Shown here in pieces: positions 9,504 to 18,584 of a DNA stretch of 64,000 nt (position 1 is the first letter of the stretch; each line of letters begins with the position of its first letter). A model generated the notes under the pieces. That model was not told where the DNA came from, made no database searches, and saw only the letters and a program-made list of their open reading frames with translations. Source of the DNA: Cupriavidus pinatubonensis (GTDB lineage Bacteria > Pseudomonadota > Gammaproteobacteria > Burkholderiales > Burkholderiaceae); contig NZ_CP080769.1 in the NCBI RefSeq assembly GCF_019602855.1, forward strand, positions 1 through 64,000. Reading direction: 5' to 3'. Made by a program: the position numbers and the translations under genes.

Positions 9504-10464
9504 AGCACGTCACGTGGTGCTCAGGTCGGTTCTGCCTGTACCTGTGTACGTCAATACTTGCCGGAGAGCAGTCTTCAAGCCGCTGCGACATCGACTGAAC
9601 TCGCGTGCCGCCTCATCGAGCGTCGTCGGAGCTGGCTCCAGCGATCATGTCGCGGATGCTGCTTAAGAACCCATTTCAGAATGAGGAAGGGGCGTCCCCA
9701 TTCTCATTCTGAAATGGCCGGCCGTTTTTCGCCCAATCGCTTAAATTAATGACTTGCACCGAGAATACCCGCATGTTGCGATCAGCGTCATTGACGGGAA
9801 CATTGGAGACTTGCTAAGAGAATTTCCTGGAGGGATCCCCTTGACATGTTAGTCACTTCTGACGATCCACGGTTGGCCCGGCCAGAGCTTTGTGCTGCGT
9901 CCATTATTCCCGCCATAAATTCAGTAATCGTGGCCAGAGTTGACCATCCGATTTTGTCGCGTTACACCGTGTCAGCGGAGGATTCGGTGCGGCAGAACTC
10001 GTGCTTTCCGGGGTACATAATGTGTTGTACTCATCTCTCACGGAGTTTGGATTGACATTACCTTCTCAGGCTATTCATTTGAGTAACAGTGCTGATATGC
10101 CCTCCCTGATGCAGTCGGGCAGTACCTTACGATGTGTCCGGAACACGTCGCGGCGCAGTGGGAAACAGCTAAAACCGAATCGGTTGTTCGATTCGATATG
10201 AAGGCGTGTTTTGACGCCGTTGTGGTAGTTTGGAATGACGTAATTACCCTCCGCCCGACACTTCGATCATTCACGGAATTTCTGTTCCAACGTTCTGGAA
10301 TGGATCAATAAAGAAAAATACGCGGTGAATCCGAAGACCACGGAGATTTTTGATGTCAGTTCTCTTGCCTTCGCTTATGCTGAGGGAAGGTAATCGGCGT
10401 CCAACTACCGAGACGAGAAAATTGTTCTTCATGCAGGACGCACCGTGCAGCGGCAGGAGTTGAA
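9504..10464. other. Gene-free stretch with a strong hairpin
   Basis: About 960 bases without a convincing gene; base composition is clearly more AT-rich than the flanks from 9720 to 10460. The hairpin at 9671-9717 is listed separately. The last 100 bases must hold the promoter of the Crp/Fnr gene, but no clear motif was identified. Confidence 0.4.
9671..9717. repeat. 15-bp perfect inverted repeat around a GGGGCGTCCCC core
   Basis: The arms CCATTTCAGAATGAG (9671-9685) and CTCATTCTGAAATGG (9703-9717) are exact reverse complements. The 17-base loop contains a further small dyad GGGGCGTCCCC. Similar TTTCAGAATG and GGGACGCCCC blocks occur at the ends of IS21-family elements, so this may be a solo IS end; a transcription hairpin is the alternative. 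No IS21 transposase gene is nearby. Confidence 0.45.
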
Positions 10465-11277
10465 ATGAAGAGAAATTCCCGCGGAACCAATGGAGACTGC
10501 TCTGATTTTGGCACTCCCTTGGACCGAGCGAAGGCAGCGCCAAGCGGCAAAACAGAAAGCGATAAGACTCACCCGGCAATGCGCCGCCTTCGAATGGCTA
10601 CGCTGGAGCGGCTGAGCCTCCGTACGAGGCAGGCCCTGTCGCAGATTGCCACTACCCGTTCGTGGCAGAACGGCGATGTGCTATTTCGGGCCGGCGAGGT
10701 CGCTGGATCTGCCGTTGTTTGCGATGAAGGCCGGCTAAGGATCTGGCGCACGTGTGAGAAGGGCACCGAGCATCTCAGTCGCGGAGTTGCGCCTGGCGAA
10801 CTTCTTGGGATCGCGTCTGTTATCGGAGTGCAGCCTTTCCATTTCAGCGTAACCGCTGCCGGACCTTGCCGTACCACACATTTTGGAGCATCTGACCTCC
10901 GTCAATTGATGCGAGGCGACGGTCAGGTCGCCCTTGAGTTCGCCGAACTTCTCGCCAGGCGCATCGTGGAATTATCCGACGTGATGGTCGAGGAATATGG
11001 CGAACGGCTTGACCAACGGCTCTACGCCACGTTAGTCCGCTTGAGCAAGGTCTGGGAAGGAGTCGCGCGAAGCGACGGCCAGGAAATCCGCATCTCGCAG
11101 TCAGATCTTGCGAGCATGGTGGGCAGCTCTCGTCAGTATGTGAACCCGACTCTCAAGCGTCTCGCGGCACAGGGCCTTATACGGCTGGGTTATCGCTCCA
11201 TCGTGCTGCTTGAAGGGCACGAGCAACGCGCCGGGCAGCTTCCTGATCCTATCGGTTTCCCTAAAAAGGTCAGATAG
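10465..11277 (+). CDS. Crp/Fnr-family transcriptional regulator
   Basis: A 270-residue regulator with an N-terminal cyclic-nucleotide-binding-like beta barrel (about residues 50-165; GDVLFRAGEVAGSAVVCDEG) and a C-terminal Crp-type helix-turn-helix (about 205-255; ISQSDLASMVGSSRQYVNPT). The first 45 residues are an unusual basic extension. The N-terminal cysteine cluster of oxygen-sensing Fnr is absent, so an FeS sensor is unlikely. The ATG at 10465 follows a good AGGAG. It lies 70 bases ahead of the TauD and Bug genes on the same strand and may control them. The effector is unknown. Confidence 0.85.
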   Translation: MKRNSRGTNGDCSDFGTPLDRAKAAPSGKTESDKTHPAMRRLRMATLERLSLRTRQALSQIATTRSWQNGDVLFRAGEVAGSAVVCDEGRLRIWRTCEKGTEHLSRGVAPGELLGIASVIGVQPFHFSVTAAGPCRTTHFGASDLRQLMRGDGQVALEFAELLARRIVELSDVMVEEYGERLDQRLYATLVRLSKVWEGVARSDGQEIRISQSDLASMVGSSRQYVNPTLKRLAAQGLIRLGYRSIVLLEGHEQRAGQLPDPIGFPKKVR

Positions 11278-11347
11278 CTGACACTCTATCGCGAAAGAAG
11301 GCCTTCTAATCCATGCACCGCAACCACGATGCAGCCAGGAGGACCCT

Positions 11348-12196
11348 GTGAAATCGACGATATGTCTGAATACCCATTCGCTTACGCCCAGCATTGGGGA
11401 GGAAGTGACCGACATCGACCTGTCGAAACCCATTTCTCGCGACGCAAGCGATTGCCTGCGAGCGTTGCTTGGATCTCGCGGAATGATTTTTTTTCGTAAC
11501 CAAGACCTCACTCCCGAACAACAGATTTCCTTCGCTTCCAATTTCGGCGAAATTTTGGTCAATCCATACTTCGCTAGCGTCCCTGGTCATCCAGCGGTGG
11601 CTCAGGTGCTCAAGGAGCCAGACCAGAAACAGAATATTGGCGAGAGGTGGCATACCGACAACAGCTATGACGTTGCGCCAGCGCTCGGCAGCGTGCTGTA
11701 TGCGAAAGAAGTGCCGCCGACGGGAGGAGATACCTTGTTTGCAAATATGTATGCTGCGTATGACAGTCTGTCGGAGGGATTGAAACGCACGCTAGTCAAC
11801 CTCCGGGCAGTTCATTCGACCAGACATATTTTCAGCAAGGACGGCTATCACGGTAGCCGGGACACCGATGGGCGCATTCGCACGACTGAGACAAATCATA
11901 GGGAGGCGGATCATCCCGTTGTGATTACCCACCCCATCTCCGGCAACAAGGCGCTGTTCGTCAATCCCGGCCTCACTACGCACATTGCCGGGTGGACGGT
12001 TGAGGAGTCACACAGTCTGCTTCGGGTGTTGTACGAGCATGCACAACGGCCCGAGTTTCAGTGTCGCCTCCGCTGGCAGGCCGGCACGATCGCCCTTTGG
12101 GACAATCGGTGTACTTGGCACAAGGCTCTGAACGACTATAGCGGCTACCGTCGCCTTATGCACCGGGTGCAAATTCAAGGTGTGCAACTTCACTAA
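11348..12196 (+). CDS. TauD/TfdA-family Fe(II)/2-oxoglutarate dioxygenase
   Basis: A 282-residue dioxygenase of the TauD/TfdA family, which hydroxylates sulfonates, phenoxyacetates or related acids with 2-oxoglutarate as co-substrate. The iron facial triad is visible: H102 and D104 in ERWHTDNSYD and H258 in CTWHKALNDYSGYRR, with the 2-oxoglutarate-binding arginine in the latter segment. The double-stranded beta-helix core is complete. The start is a GTG at 11348 behind a strong AGGAGG. It sits between a Crp/Fnr regulator and a Bug receptor; substrate uptake and oxidation may therefore be linked. The substrate cannot be assigned from sequence. Confidence 0.88.
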   Translation: MKSTICLNTHSLTPSIGEEVTDIDLSKPISRDASDCLRALLGSRGMIFFRNQDLTPEQQISFASNFGEILVNPYFASVPGHPAVAQVLKEPDQKQNIGERWHTDNSYDVAPALGSVLYAKEVPPTGGDTLFANMYAAYDSLSEGLKRTLVNLRAVHSTRHIFSKDGYHGSRDTDGRIRTTETNHREADHPVVITHPISGNKALFVNPGLTTHIAGWTVEESHSLLRVLYEHAQRPEFQCRLRWQAGTIALWDNRCTWHKALNDYSGYRRLMHRVQIQGVQLH

Positions 12197-12311
12197 AGCG
12201 CTTAGGCGATTCAATACCCCGATCGTGCTTACAGTAGTAAGCGCGCGGAAGCGGTCACGGATTTCATCGCCGTGGCTGCTACTAGCCCGCTGAGATGAAT
12301 GGGAGTTGAAT

Positions 12312-13334
12312 ATGGACAGCATCAGATTCCAAAAGCGAGTATTTGCGCGGCTACATGTTGCAGTCTTCGGCCGGTGTCTTGCGACAGTAATGACTTGCCT
12401 GTTTGCCACAACTGCAGCCACGGCGGCCGAACCTTGGCCGGGAAGGCCCATCAAGATTATTGTTCCTGTCACGGCAGGAGGCGTCGTCGATCTTGCTGCT
12501 AGAGTTCTTGCACCCAAGCTGTCTCAGGAGCTTGGTCAGTCGGTCGTGGTCGAGAACCGGCCCGGCGCTGAAATGATTATTGGCACTGGAGCCGTGGCAC
12601 ATAGTGCTCCAGATGGCTATACATGGCTGCTGGCGACTTCCTCTAGCCTAACGAACGTCCCGTTGCTCAAACGTGTGAACTACGACGGGCCTAATGCATT
12701 CGAGGTCGTCTCCCGAATTGGCTATGTCTCCCAAGCCGTCTTGGTCCCACGTTCGCTTGGCGTGAATACCCTTGCCGAACTGGTCGCTCTGGCGAAATCG
12801 AACCCTAGGATGCTTAACTATGCGCACGTCGGAAGCGGTTCTATCGGGCAGCTCAATACATTCCTTTTCGCGCGCGAGGCTGGCATCGACATCCAGCCGG
12901 TGTCTTACAAGGGTGGGTCAGCTATTCTCGCCGATCTCTTGTCGAATCGTGTGAACCTTGCCGTGCTTCCTAGCGCCACGGCTGCTCCCCTCATCAAAGA
13001 GGGAAAACTCGTGGCCCTCGGCGTAGTGGGCACCGGACGTTCCACGGTGCTCCCGCACACTCCCACGCTCCAGGAGATGCACTATTTCTCGGTGAATCTT
13101 GTCGGATGGCTAGGCATCATGGTGCCTAAAGGCACGCCTGCACCTATCATTCGTCGCGCGAATGCGGCCGTGACGTCCGCTCAGAACGATCCTTTAGTTA
13201 GGAACAGACTCAGAATGATGGATATCTCCGTTGAGACGACCAGCTCCCCTGATATCGTTTCCGCGCAGGTTCGCAAAGAGGTGGAGTCAATGACGAAGCT
13301 CTTCAAAGCGGCAAACATCCAGCCGGAGAGATGA
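12312..13334 (+). CDS. Bug/TctC-family extracytoplasmic solute receptor
   Basis: A 340-residue periplasmic binding protein of the Bug (TctC) family, which is greatly expanded in Burkholderiales. It has a long signal peptide ending near ATTAATA-AEP, then WPGRPIKIIVPVTAGGVVDL, the ligand-proximal GTGAVAHSAPDGYTWLL, and YKGGSAILADLLSNRVNLAV. The ATG at 12312 has a GGGAG eight bases upstream; a TTG six bases earlier is in frame but less likely. Bug proteins bind carboxylates and related compounds. No TctAB membrane genes are adjacent, which is common for this family. Probably transcribed with the upstream dioxygenase gene. Confidence 0.88.
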   Translation: MDSIRFQKRVFARLHVAVFGRCLATVMTCLFATTAATAAEPWPGRPIKIIVPVTAGGVVDLAARVLAPKLSQELGQSVVVENRPGAEMIIGTGAVAHSAPDGYTWLLATSSSLTNVPLLKRVNYDGPNAFEVVSRIGYVSQAVLVPRSLGVNTLAELVALAKSNPRMLNYAHVGSGSIGQLNTFLFAREAGIDIQPVSYKGGSAILADLLSNRVNLAVLPSATAAPLIKEGKLVALGVVGTGRSTVLPHTPTLQEMHYFSVNLVGWLGIMVPKGTPAPIIRRANAAVTSAQNDPLVRNRLRMMDISVETTSSPDIVSAQVRKEVESMTKLFKAANIQPER

Positions 13335-13459
13335 TCCATATTCGGGGGGCGACGATCCGGGGACCGTAGAACGAAGGAAAGTCGTCAACGATTCCGAAGC
13401 GATGTCGCCATTCCGCGGGGCAACGGCGTGCGTCTCTTCAGTGTATGAACGCCAACTGC

Positions 13460-13725
13460 TACGTTTGCCGAGAACATCTACACCTTGGCCAGTCGGTATC
13501 AACGTCGTACGCGATCGCAGGCTCGGGCTTTGCACGCGCTGGGCCACGTCCTCGGTGGTGAGGCGGCGGCCCGGCTTGCCAACGCCCTGGGCTTGGACAC
13601 CAGTGCCGAGACCTTGCTGCGGGAATTGCGCAGAGTACCTGAGCGCAAGCGCAAACCACGACCGCGGGTCGTCGGCATCGATGATTGGGCGATCGCGCGC
13701 GGTCACCAGTACGGAACGATCAAAA
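13460..13725 (+). mobile_element. ISL3-family transposase internal fragment
   Basis: The plus-strand frame encodes an internal stretch of an ISL3 transposase: NIYTLASRYQRRTRSQARAL, LGGEAAARLANALG, and the start of the catalytic DDE domain RVVGIDDWAIARGHQYGTI. The similarity ends near 13725 where ISKra4 sequence on the opposite strand begins. There is no start and no C terminus. Confidence 0.7.
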
Positions 13726-13728
13726 ACT

Positions 13729-13991
13729 GTGTCTACCTTGCGAATCCTTCGATCTTTGAGGTCGAGGAAGCGGTGACGGCGAGTGCAAGATCGCCGAAGC
13801 ATGCAGACTTCTTCAGCCTGCATAGCCACCACTATTTTTTGCAACTCGTGCAGTACGTCTTTCCCTTCAGCTAGTGAAAGGCCGATTTTCGGCGGGTCGA
13901 GTTCGCAATAAGGACGGTCAATATCGCAGATCTCAAATGTGGCCGACTCGCCGTAATCCGTGGTGACCTCAACGCGAACGGTGATTTTCAT
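13729..13991 (-). mobile_element. ISKra4-family transposase N-terminal fragment
   Basis: On the minus strand an ATG at 13991 opens the N terminus of an ISKra4-type transposase (MKITVRVEVTTDYGESATFE, CDIDRP, then a helical stretch and RHRFLDLKDRRIRKVDTVF). Similarity stops abruptly at KVDTVF near 13730, where the ISL3 fragment begins in the opposite orientation. The chimeric frame stays open to 13287 but is not a real protein. The junction is an IS-into-IS insertion or a deletion breakpoint. Confidence 0.7.
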
Positions 13992-14340
13992 CGTGATCTC
14001 CAGCGGATGTGATCTGCCGGAATCCTAGGCGCCCTGCCTTCGAATCCCCAAGGTTTTTAACGCTCCCAATTGGTAGTTGCATACGACATGACCCTCCCCT
14101 TCCCCGAGGGTCAGGCCACGACGGCAAGGCGACAGTCGGGGCTCGGTCAACGTCTTGGCCGCACTTGTCGGCCAACCTGGCTTCAATGATCAAGCGCATG
14201 ATCTGTTTACACCCTTGCGATACGGATCAGCGTAGTCCACCGGAGGCCAGTGCCAAGCGCATTCCGAATAGGCCGTCCTTTGAGGCTCCCTTGATTTGCA
14301 CGCTCTGCTTCACGCCTTGGCAAAGAGCGTCTCGGGCTTT
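13992..14340. other. Intergenic stretch without recognisable gene
   Basis: About 350 bases between the ISKra4 fragment and the sulfate-permease gene, presumably containing the upstream part of the ISKra4 element. No inverted-repeat end could be identified with confidence. Confidence 0.35.
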
Positions 14341-16029
14341 TTAACGGCTTCCCTCAACAGCTGGCCCTGGAGCCTTTGTCGCGGCTGCGACACCACCGTG
14401 CCCCAGCGATTGCACGCACTCGTCCACGCTGAGTTCGTGCAGCGCTTCGCGCGGCAGTGCTTCGTCCGCTGATCGCGACAGCACTTCCAGCGCGGGGGGC
14501 TTCAATCGCACCAGCAGCAGGCGTCGGCCACTGGCCGTGGCACCGGCGGCGAACGCGTGCAGCGCCTCGATTGTCGAACCGTCGAGGTCCGGAGACTCCT
14601 CGAGACTGAAGATCAACGTATGCACGGCGCCCGGCCCTGCATCGGCCAGGTGCCGCACCTGCGCAAGGATGCGCTCGACATTGGCAAAGAAAATCGGTGC
14701 TTCGGGACGGACGATCAACACGCCCGGAAGCGTCCTGGCTTCGGGGTGCGCTGTGATATCCACGTAGTCGTGGCTGCTGCCAAGGCGTCCCAGCTGGCTG
14801 ACGTTCGGCTCCGAGAAATTGCGCAGCGTGATCAGCAGACTCACGCCGATTCCCGCCAGCAGACCGTCCAGGACGCCGAGCAGCAGCACGGCCACGCACG
14901 CCGCCACAACCAGTAACCGGTCCCGCCTCCACGCCCAATAGGGGCGGAACACGCTCAGGCGCAGTGTATGGCTGACCGCGTAGGCCACAATCGCGGCGAG
15001 CACCGGCTCCGGTGTCAAGGCTAGTTGCGGCAACAACAGCGCGACGATCACCGCGACGACTACCGCCGCGCACCAGCCGGCCAGGCGCGACCTTGCGCCG
15101 GCCGCTTCGTTGGCGGAAGTCGCCGAGTAGCCCGCGCCCACGGGCATGCCGTGCAGCAAACCTGAACCGAGATTGGCCACGCCCAGCGCAACGAGATCCC
15201 GATCTGCCGAGGTCTTGTCACCATACTTGAGCGCGAAACTGCGGATCGAACCATATGACTCCGCATACAAAATCAGGACCAGCGCAAACGCCAACTCGCC
15301 AAGCCGCAGCCACTGCGCGCGAGGCAGGTCAGGAATATCGAACGAGACGTTGGCCAGATCGATCGTGCCGACCTGGCTGATGCCGTAGTGGTGCATATCC
15401 ACCCCGTGGGCGAGCATAATGCCGAGCACGATAACAACCAGCGGGCCGGGCACGTTCTTCCAGCGCGACATCGCGAACAGCAACAGCAGCACGACCAGCG
15501 CAGCGATCAGCCCATTCATGTTCCAGACCGCTAACTCCTGGATCAGCTCGTACGTGAATCGCGGCAGATCGCCATGGGCCGGATGCACGCCCGCCACGCT
15601 CGCCACCTGCTTCAGGATGATGGTGATGGCCAGCCCAAACGTGAAACCGCGCAGCACCGGCTTGGCAATGAATTCGGTAATGCCACCGAGCCGGGCAACG
15701 CCAGCCAGTACAAGAAAGAAGCCGCTCAGGATCACCAGTCCGCCTGCCAGCAGCAGCCGTTGTGCCAGATCGACACCTGCCATCGACACCGTTATGGCGG
15801 CCAGCACGGCGGCCGAAGACGATGTTGCCGACACCACAGCGAAGCGGCTGGTCCCCAGCAAGCCGTAGACCACCAGACCGATCAGCAAGCCGATCAGACC
15901 CGCCTGTGGCGGAAGGTTGGCGATGCCGGCATATGCCACGGCCTCAGGCAGTAAGAGGCCGGCAATCGAACAGCCGGCGATCACGTCGCGCATCGGACTA
16001 CCGCCGCGTGCGCTGTCTGTCGGGTGCAT
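14341..16029 (-). CDS. SulP-family anion permease with STAS domain
   Basis: A SulP/SLC26-type transporter of about 560 residues. The N-terminal membrane domain has the family opening RDVIAGCSIAGLLLPEAVAYAG followed by about 12 hydrophobic segments, and the cytoplasmic C-terminal STAS domain contains LIFSLEESPDLDGSTIEAL. It should move sulfate, bicarbonate or another anion into the cell. The ATG at 16029 precedes a short leader; the frame is open to 16131 and an upstream start is possible. It is monocistronic with no functional partner nearby, and ISL3 debris lies just upstream. Confidence 0.88.
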   Translation of the reverse strand: MHPTDSARGGSPMRDVIAGCSIAGLLLPEAVAYAGIANLPPQAGLIGLLIGLVVYGLLGTSRFAVVSATSSSAAVLAAITVSMAGVDLAQRLLLAGGLVILSGFFLVLAGVARLGGITEFIAKPVLRGFTFGLAITIILKQVASVAGVHPAHGDLPRFTYELIQELAVWNMNGLIAALVVLLLLFAMSRWKNVPGPLVVIVLGIMLAHGVDMHHYGISQVGTIDLANVSFDIPDLPRAQWLRLGELAFALVLILYAESYGSIRSFALKYGDKTSADRDLVALGVANLGSGLLHGMPVGAGYSATSANEAAGARSRLAGWCAAVVVAVIVALLLPQLALTPEPVLAAIVAYAVSHTLRLSVFRPYWAWRRDRLLVVAACVAVLLLGVLDGLLAGIGVSLLITLRNFSEPNVSQLGRLGSSHDYVDITAHPEARTLPGVLIVRPEAPIFFANVERILAQVRHLADAGPGAVHTLIFSLEESPDLDGSTIEALHAFAAGATASGRRLLLVRLKPPALEVLSRSADEALPREALHELSVDECVQSLGHGGVAAATKAPGPAVEGSR

Positions 16030-16205
16030 CGAATCGGTTGTGGTCACGAGTTGCCCTATTGTTCTTGTCCTGCAGATGCGCAACAGATCGATGGTAGCCT
16101 CATGTGCCCAGGGCGCGTCGGAACCCTGCACGCATAGAACGGTTACCTTCCTCCCTTGTAAGGCGGCGAAACAATAAGCTATGCGGGCTCAAGTCGCGCG
16201 CTCAG

Positions 16206-16275
16206 CCGGCTCAAGCTCCCCCAAGCGCCAAATGTTGGCCTGCGCAAATATCGAGCTTCTGCGGCTGCGGGTTTG
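16206..16275 (+). mobile_element. ISL3-type transposase C-terminal remnant, second copy
   Basis: With one base removed from the CCCCC run near 16221, the plus strand encodes RLKLPKRQMLACANIELLRL, then RV and a stop. It is closely similar to the piece at 6399-6500, which lies on the opposite strand, and the two share ACCGGCCTGC just after the stop. Only the 3' end of the transposase gene is left. Confidence 0.5.
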
Positions 16276-16578
16276 AAGCCAACTAAACCGGCCTGCTTTG
16301 TTCTACAGGCCCCGCCAGGCCGGTCGCGATCGCAGGCACGTGAGTTCGTGTGGCCACGGCGAGGCTGGCGGGCTCGCCCACGTTAATCAGAAAGAGGAAC
16401 GGTTGGTAGTGGGGCGGCAAAAACGACGACAAGGTCCTCCACGTGAGTTTGCCGTCGTCACACAAATTGCGACGATTACTGATTTATATAGTTTCGTTCT
16501 CAGCCCCTGATGGACCACACTTACTACTTTTCACGACGGTCGTCTCGCTAAGGAAGCCAGCCAAGGGCGCTCCGCGGT
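16276..16578. other. Intergenic stretch
   Basis: Nothing recognisable lies between the ISL3 remnant and the 3' end of the toxin gene. The upstream region of the permease gene (16030-16205) lies on the other side of the remnant and also shows no clear promoter motif. Confidence 0.35.
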
Positions 16579-16980
16579 TCACTGTCCACCTGCATGCCAA
16601 TCTTCGACGTTCAGCTGCGCTACGCGCGCGAATTCGCGTACGTTGTGGGTCACCAGAATCAGGTTACGCGCCCTCGCCTGGCCAGCAATCAGCACGTCGT
16701 AGGGGCCGATCGGGGTGCCGGCCGCCGCCAGTTGCGCGCGAATCTCGCCGGCGTGTTGGGCGTCCTCGGCATCGAACGGCACGACTTCGAACTGTAGCGC
16801 TTCAATGCGGGCCAGGTTCGCGACGGCACGCTGGCTCTTGTAGGCGCCATAGTACAGTTCATGCGCCACGATCGAGGGCAGACCGAAATCGGTTGGCAAG
16901 TGCGCGCGCAGGCGCTCCAGCATGATGCGCTCCCCCTTGAGCATCGCGATGACCGCGTTGGCATCGAGCAGGTACTTCAT
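16579..16980 (-). CDS. vapC: VapC-type PIN-domain ribonuclease toxin
   Basis: A 133-residue PIN-domain toxin. The acidic residues that bind Mg2+ are in their usual places: D6 in LLDANAVI, E41 in HELYYGAYKS, D95 in GPYDVLIAGQA, followed by the THN motif (N113). VapC toxins cut tRNA or rRNA and are silenced by VapB. The gene overlaps vapB by four bases (ATGA), so the pair is translationally coupled, and the length is typical. It should act in the cytoplasm and may stabilise the surrounding mobile region. Confidence 0.92.
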   Translation of the reverse strand: MKYLLDANAVIAMLKGERIMLERLRAHLPTDFGLPSIVAHELYYGAYKSQRAVANLARIEALQFEVVPFDAEDAQHAGEIRAQLAAAGTPIGPYDVLIAGQARARNLILVTHNVREFARVAQLNVEDWHAGGQ

Positions 16981-17219
16981 TCGAACACATCCAGGCCGGG
17001 GCGCTCCTGAGCCTCAGGCTGGGCGACCGCGGCCGACTCGAAATCGGCATCGACCGGCCCCACCAGCGGCGCCAGCCAGGCCCAGTCCTGCGGCACGGGC
17101 TCGAGAATCACCGCGGCGCCGTGACGACGGATGCGCACCTCGGCAGTGTCAAAGCGATAGTCCTTGGGCAGCCGCACCGCCTGTGAGCCTCCATGTCGGA
17201 AAACCTTGGCGAACTCCAT
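16977..17219 (-). CDS. vapB: VapB-type antitoxin (AbrB/MazE fold)
   Basis: An 80-residue antitoxin. The N-terminal swapped-hairpin DNA-binding domain is recognisable (AKVFRHGGSQAVRLPKDYRF, then VRIRRHGAAVILEP). The acidic C-terminal tail would wrap around VapC. The ATG at 17219 is chosen because GGAGGGAAG lies directly upstream; the frame is open further up but without such a site. It is the first gene of the vapBC operon and probably represses its own promoter at 17221-17263. Confidence 0.9.
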   Translation of the reverse strand: MEFAKVFRHGGSQAVRLPKDYRFDTAEVRIRRHGAAVILEPVPQDWAWLAPLVGPVDADFESAAVAQPEAQERPGLDVFE

Positions 17220-17220
17220 C

Positions 17221-17263
17221 TTCCCTCCGCGCGCGTATCTACAAAATATAGATATATTATAGG
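17221..17263 (-). promoter_or_regulatory. vapBC promoter and likely operator
   Basis: On the minus strand a perfect TATAAT (plus-strand ATTATA, 17256-17261) lies about 37 bases upstream of vapB, next to the alternating AT tract ATATAGATATAT, a plausible binding site for the VapBC complex. A strong Shine-Dalgarno (GGAGGGAA, 17221-17228) follows. Confidence 0.6.
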
Positions 17264-18336
17264 GCGACGGTCTGGAATTCAACGGCGGCGCGCCGCGTCC
17301 GCGTCATGCTCGAATCAGGCACCGCCGCAGCGTAGCGGCGGCGATGCCGGTCACGGCGCTCGCGGTCCTGCAACTGCGGCCGGCTGCGCGACTCCCAGTC
17401 CAGATCGCGTTGCCGTTTCCCACCTCCGCGCGCTGTGGTATCCGAGCCGATCGCGACGCGGATGCGGCGGACGACCAGTGCTTGGTGGCCGCCGTCCGCC
17501 GCCGGCAGGGATTCTGGCAGGAGGCGCGGGACCTGACCGACGCGGCCCGCGGCTACCTGCACACGCACGTGTTGCCGGAGGGTGCCGGGCGCCGCTCTGG
17601 CTCTTTCCGGCCCGCGCAATCCAATATAGACAGAGCCCCGCGTCGCTCTGAAGCGGGTGTCGGGCGACCCGCAAGGGGGACAACTGCGACCCGTGAGGGG
17701 TGACAACTTTAGTTGAAAAGACGGCGACAACTGAGTTGTGTGAGCGGCCATTGTGGCCAAAGTGGCCTGGACGTTACCTTAAAAACCTTACCTGATAATC
17801 GACATTATCAAGGTAGTCACGGGCCAGACGCGGGCCCACTGCCCTCCCGCCTTGTGTGTTGCGCAACTGCGGGGGCCCCACGGTGATGCTCGCGCAGACA
17901 TGGACGCATTACCCATGGCCGAAAACACCGGCTTACCCTATGCGAGCACCATAAAGGCCCAAGATGAAGACGGTCAAAAGCGGATGCGTTCCCGGTATTA
18001 GCGTCTTCCACGCCACCGCCGCAACGCCCTTGCGAGGCTTGAGGGAACCATCTCCTCCGAAGGCGACAGGCCAAGTACGGCGCGGGATTCCGGGGAGTTT
18101 CCGCCTCGCGCCCGCTGCATGAGTCTGCGCTCCTCCCAGCATAGGAGCGGAACGCCCTGGAATCCTGCCCGCCACCACCTCTTTGCATACCAATATTTTT
18201 TTCTTGTATATCTTTGCACAACAACGAGATGCTTGTTTGCGTCCAACCGTATGCGACCGAACAACCCCGCCCTGAACCCACCCCGCCCCGCCGGGCGCCA
18301 CAGCGGGGCCGAGGACATCCGCGCCAAGAGCGTCTC
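17264..18336. other. Gene-poor stretch with GACAACT repeats
   Basis: About 1.07 kb without a convincing gene, although short GC-rich frames are open on both strands. GACAACT occurs three times at 23-24-base spacing (17679, 17702, 17726), and the last copy is part of a 13-bp palindrome ACAACTGAGTTGT. Spaced short repeats of this kind occur at IS21-type ends, but no transposase is adjacent. A second notable site at 17790-17814 is listed separately. Confidence 0.35.
17790..17814. repeat. Candidate recombinase core site, left copy
   Basis: ACCTGATAA, five bases, ATTATCAAGGT: an inverted repeat of about 10 bp with a very short spacer, as in tyrosine-recombinase crossover sites. The same arms with the same five-base gap occur at 55327-55350, beside an intact tyrosine recombinase gene. 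The 12-mer CTTACCTGATAA (17787-17798) also occurs inverted at 55596-55607. A related TTACCTTAA lies just upstream. Confidence 0.5.
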
Positions 18337-18558
18337 GTGACCTTTGATGAAGGTGCCAAGACTTATAGCATCGCCCTGGGCGTGGTTGAATTAGGCAAGG
18401 GATCGCTCGAAAAGGCCTCTTATGTCCGCATGATGCGCCCGCACCTGCAGGAGCTGGCAGCACGCCATGACATCACCACAACCCTCTGGCGAGAAGCCCG
18501 CGGAGATCGTGTCGTGCTGGTGGACTTGGCCGAAAGCACCTCCACCATGCGCCTCTGC
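18337..18558 (+). pseudogene. IclR-family regulator, internal fragment
   Basis: The plus strand encodes the junction and effector-binding part of an IclR regulator: LVTFDEGAKTYSIALGVVEL, SYVRMMRPHLQELAARHDI, and DRVVLVDLAESTSTMRL. Both the HTH domain and the C-terminal half are missing. The fragment runs straight into an inverted IS110 remnant at about 18560-18585. It is not the same gene as the IclR pseudogene at 8.7 kb. Confidence 0.7.
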
Positions 18559-18584
18559 GGATCAACCTTTTTCGTTCGTAGCGA

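Noticed and set aside
13287..13991. 234-codon minus-strand protein across the IS junction
   Set aside because: Only the first 88 residues are transposase; the rest is the reverse reading of an ISL3 fragment, so the frame is a chimera.
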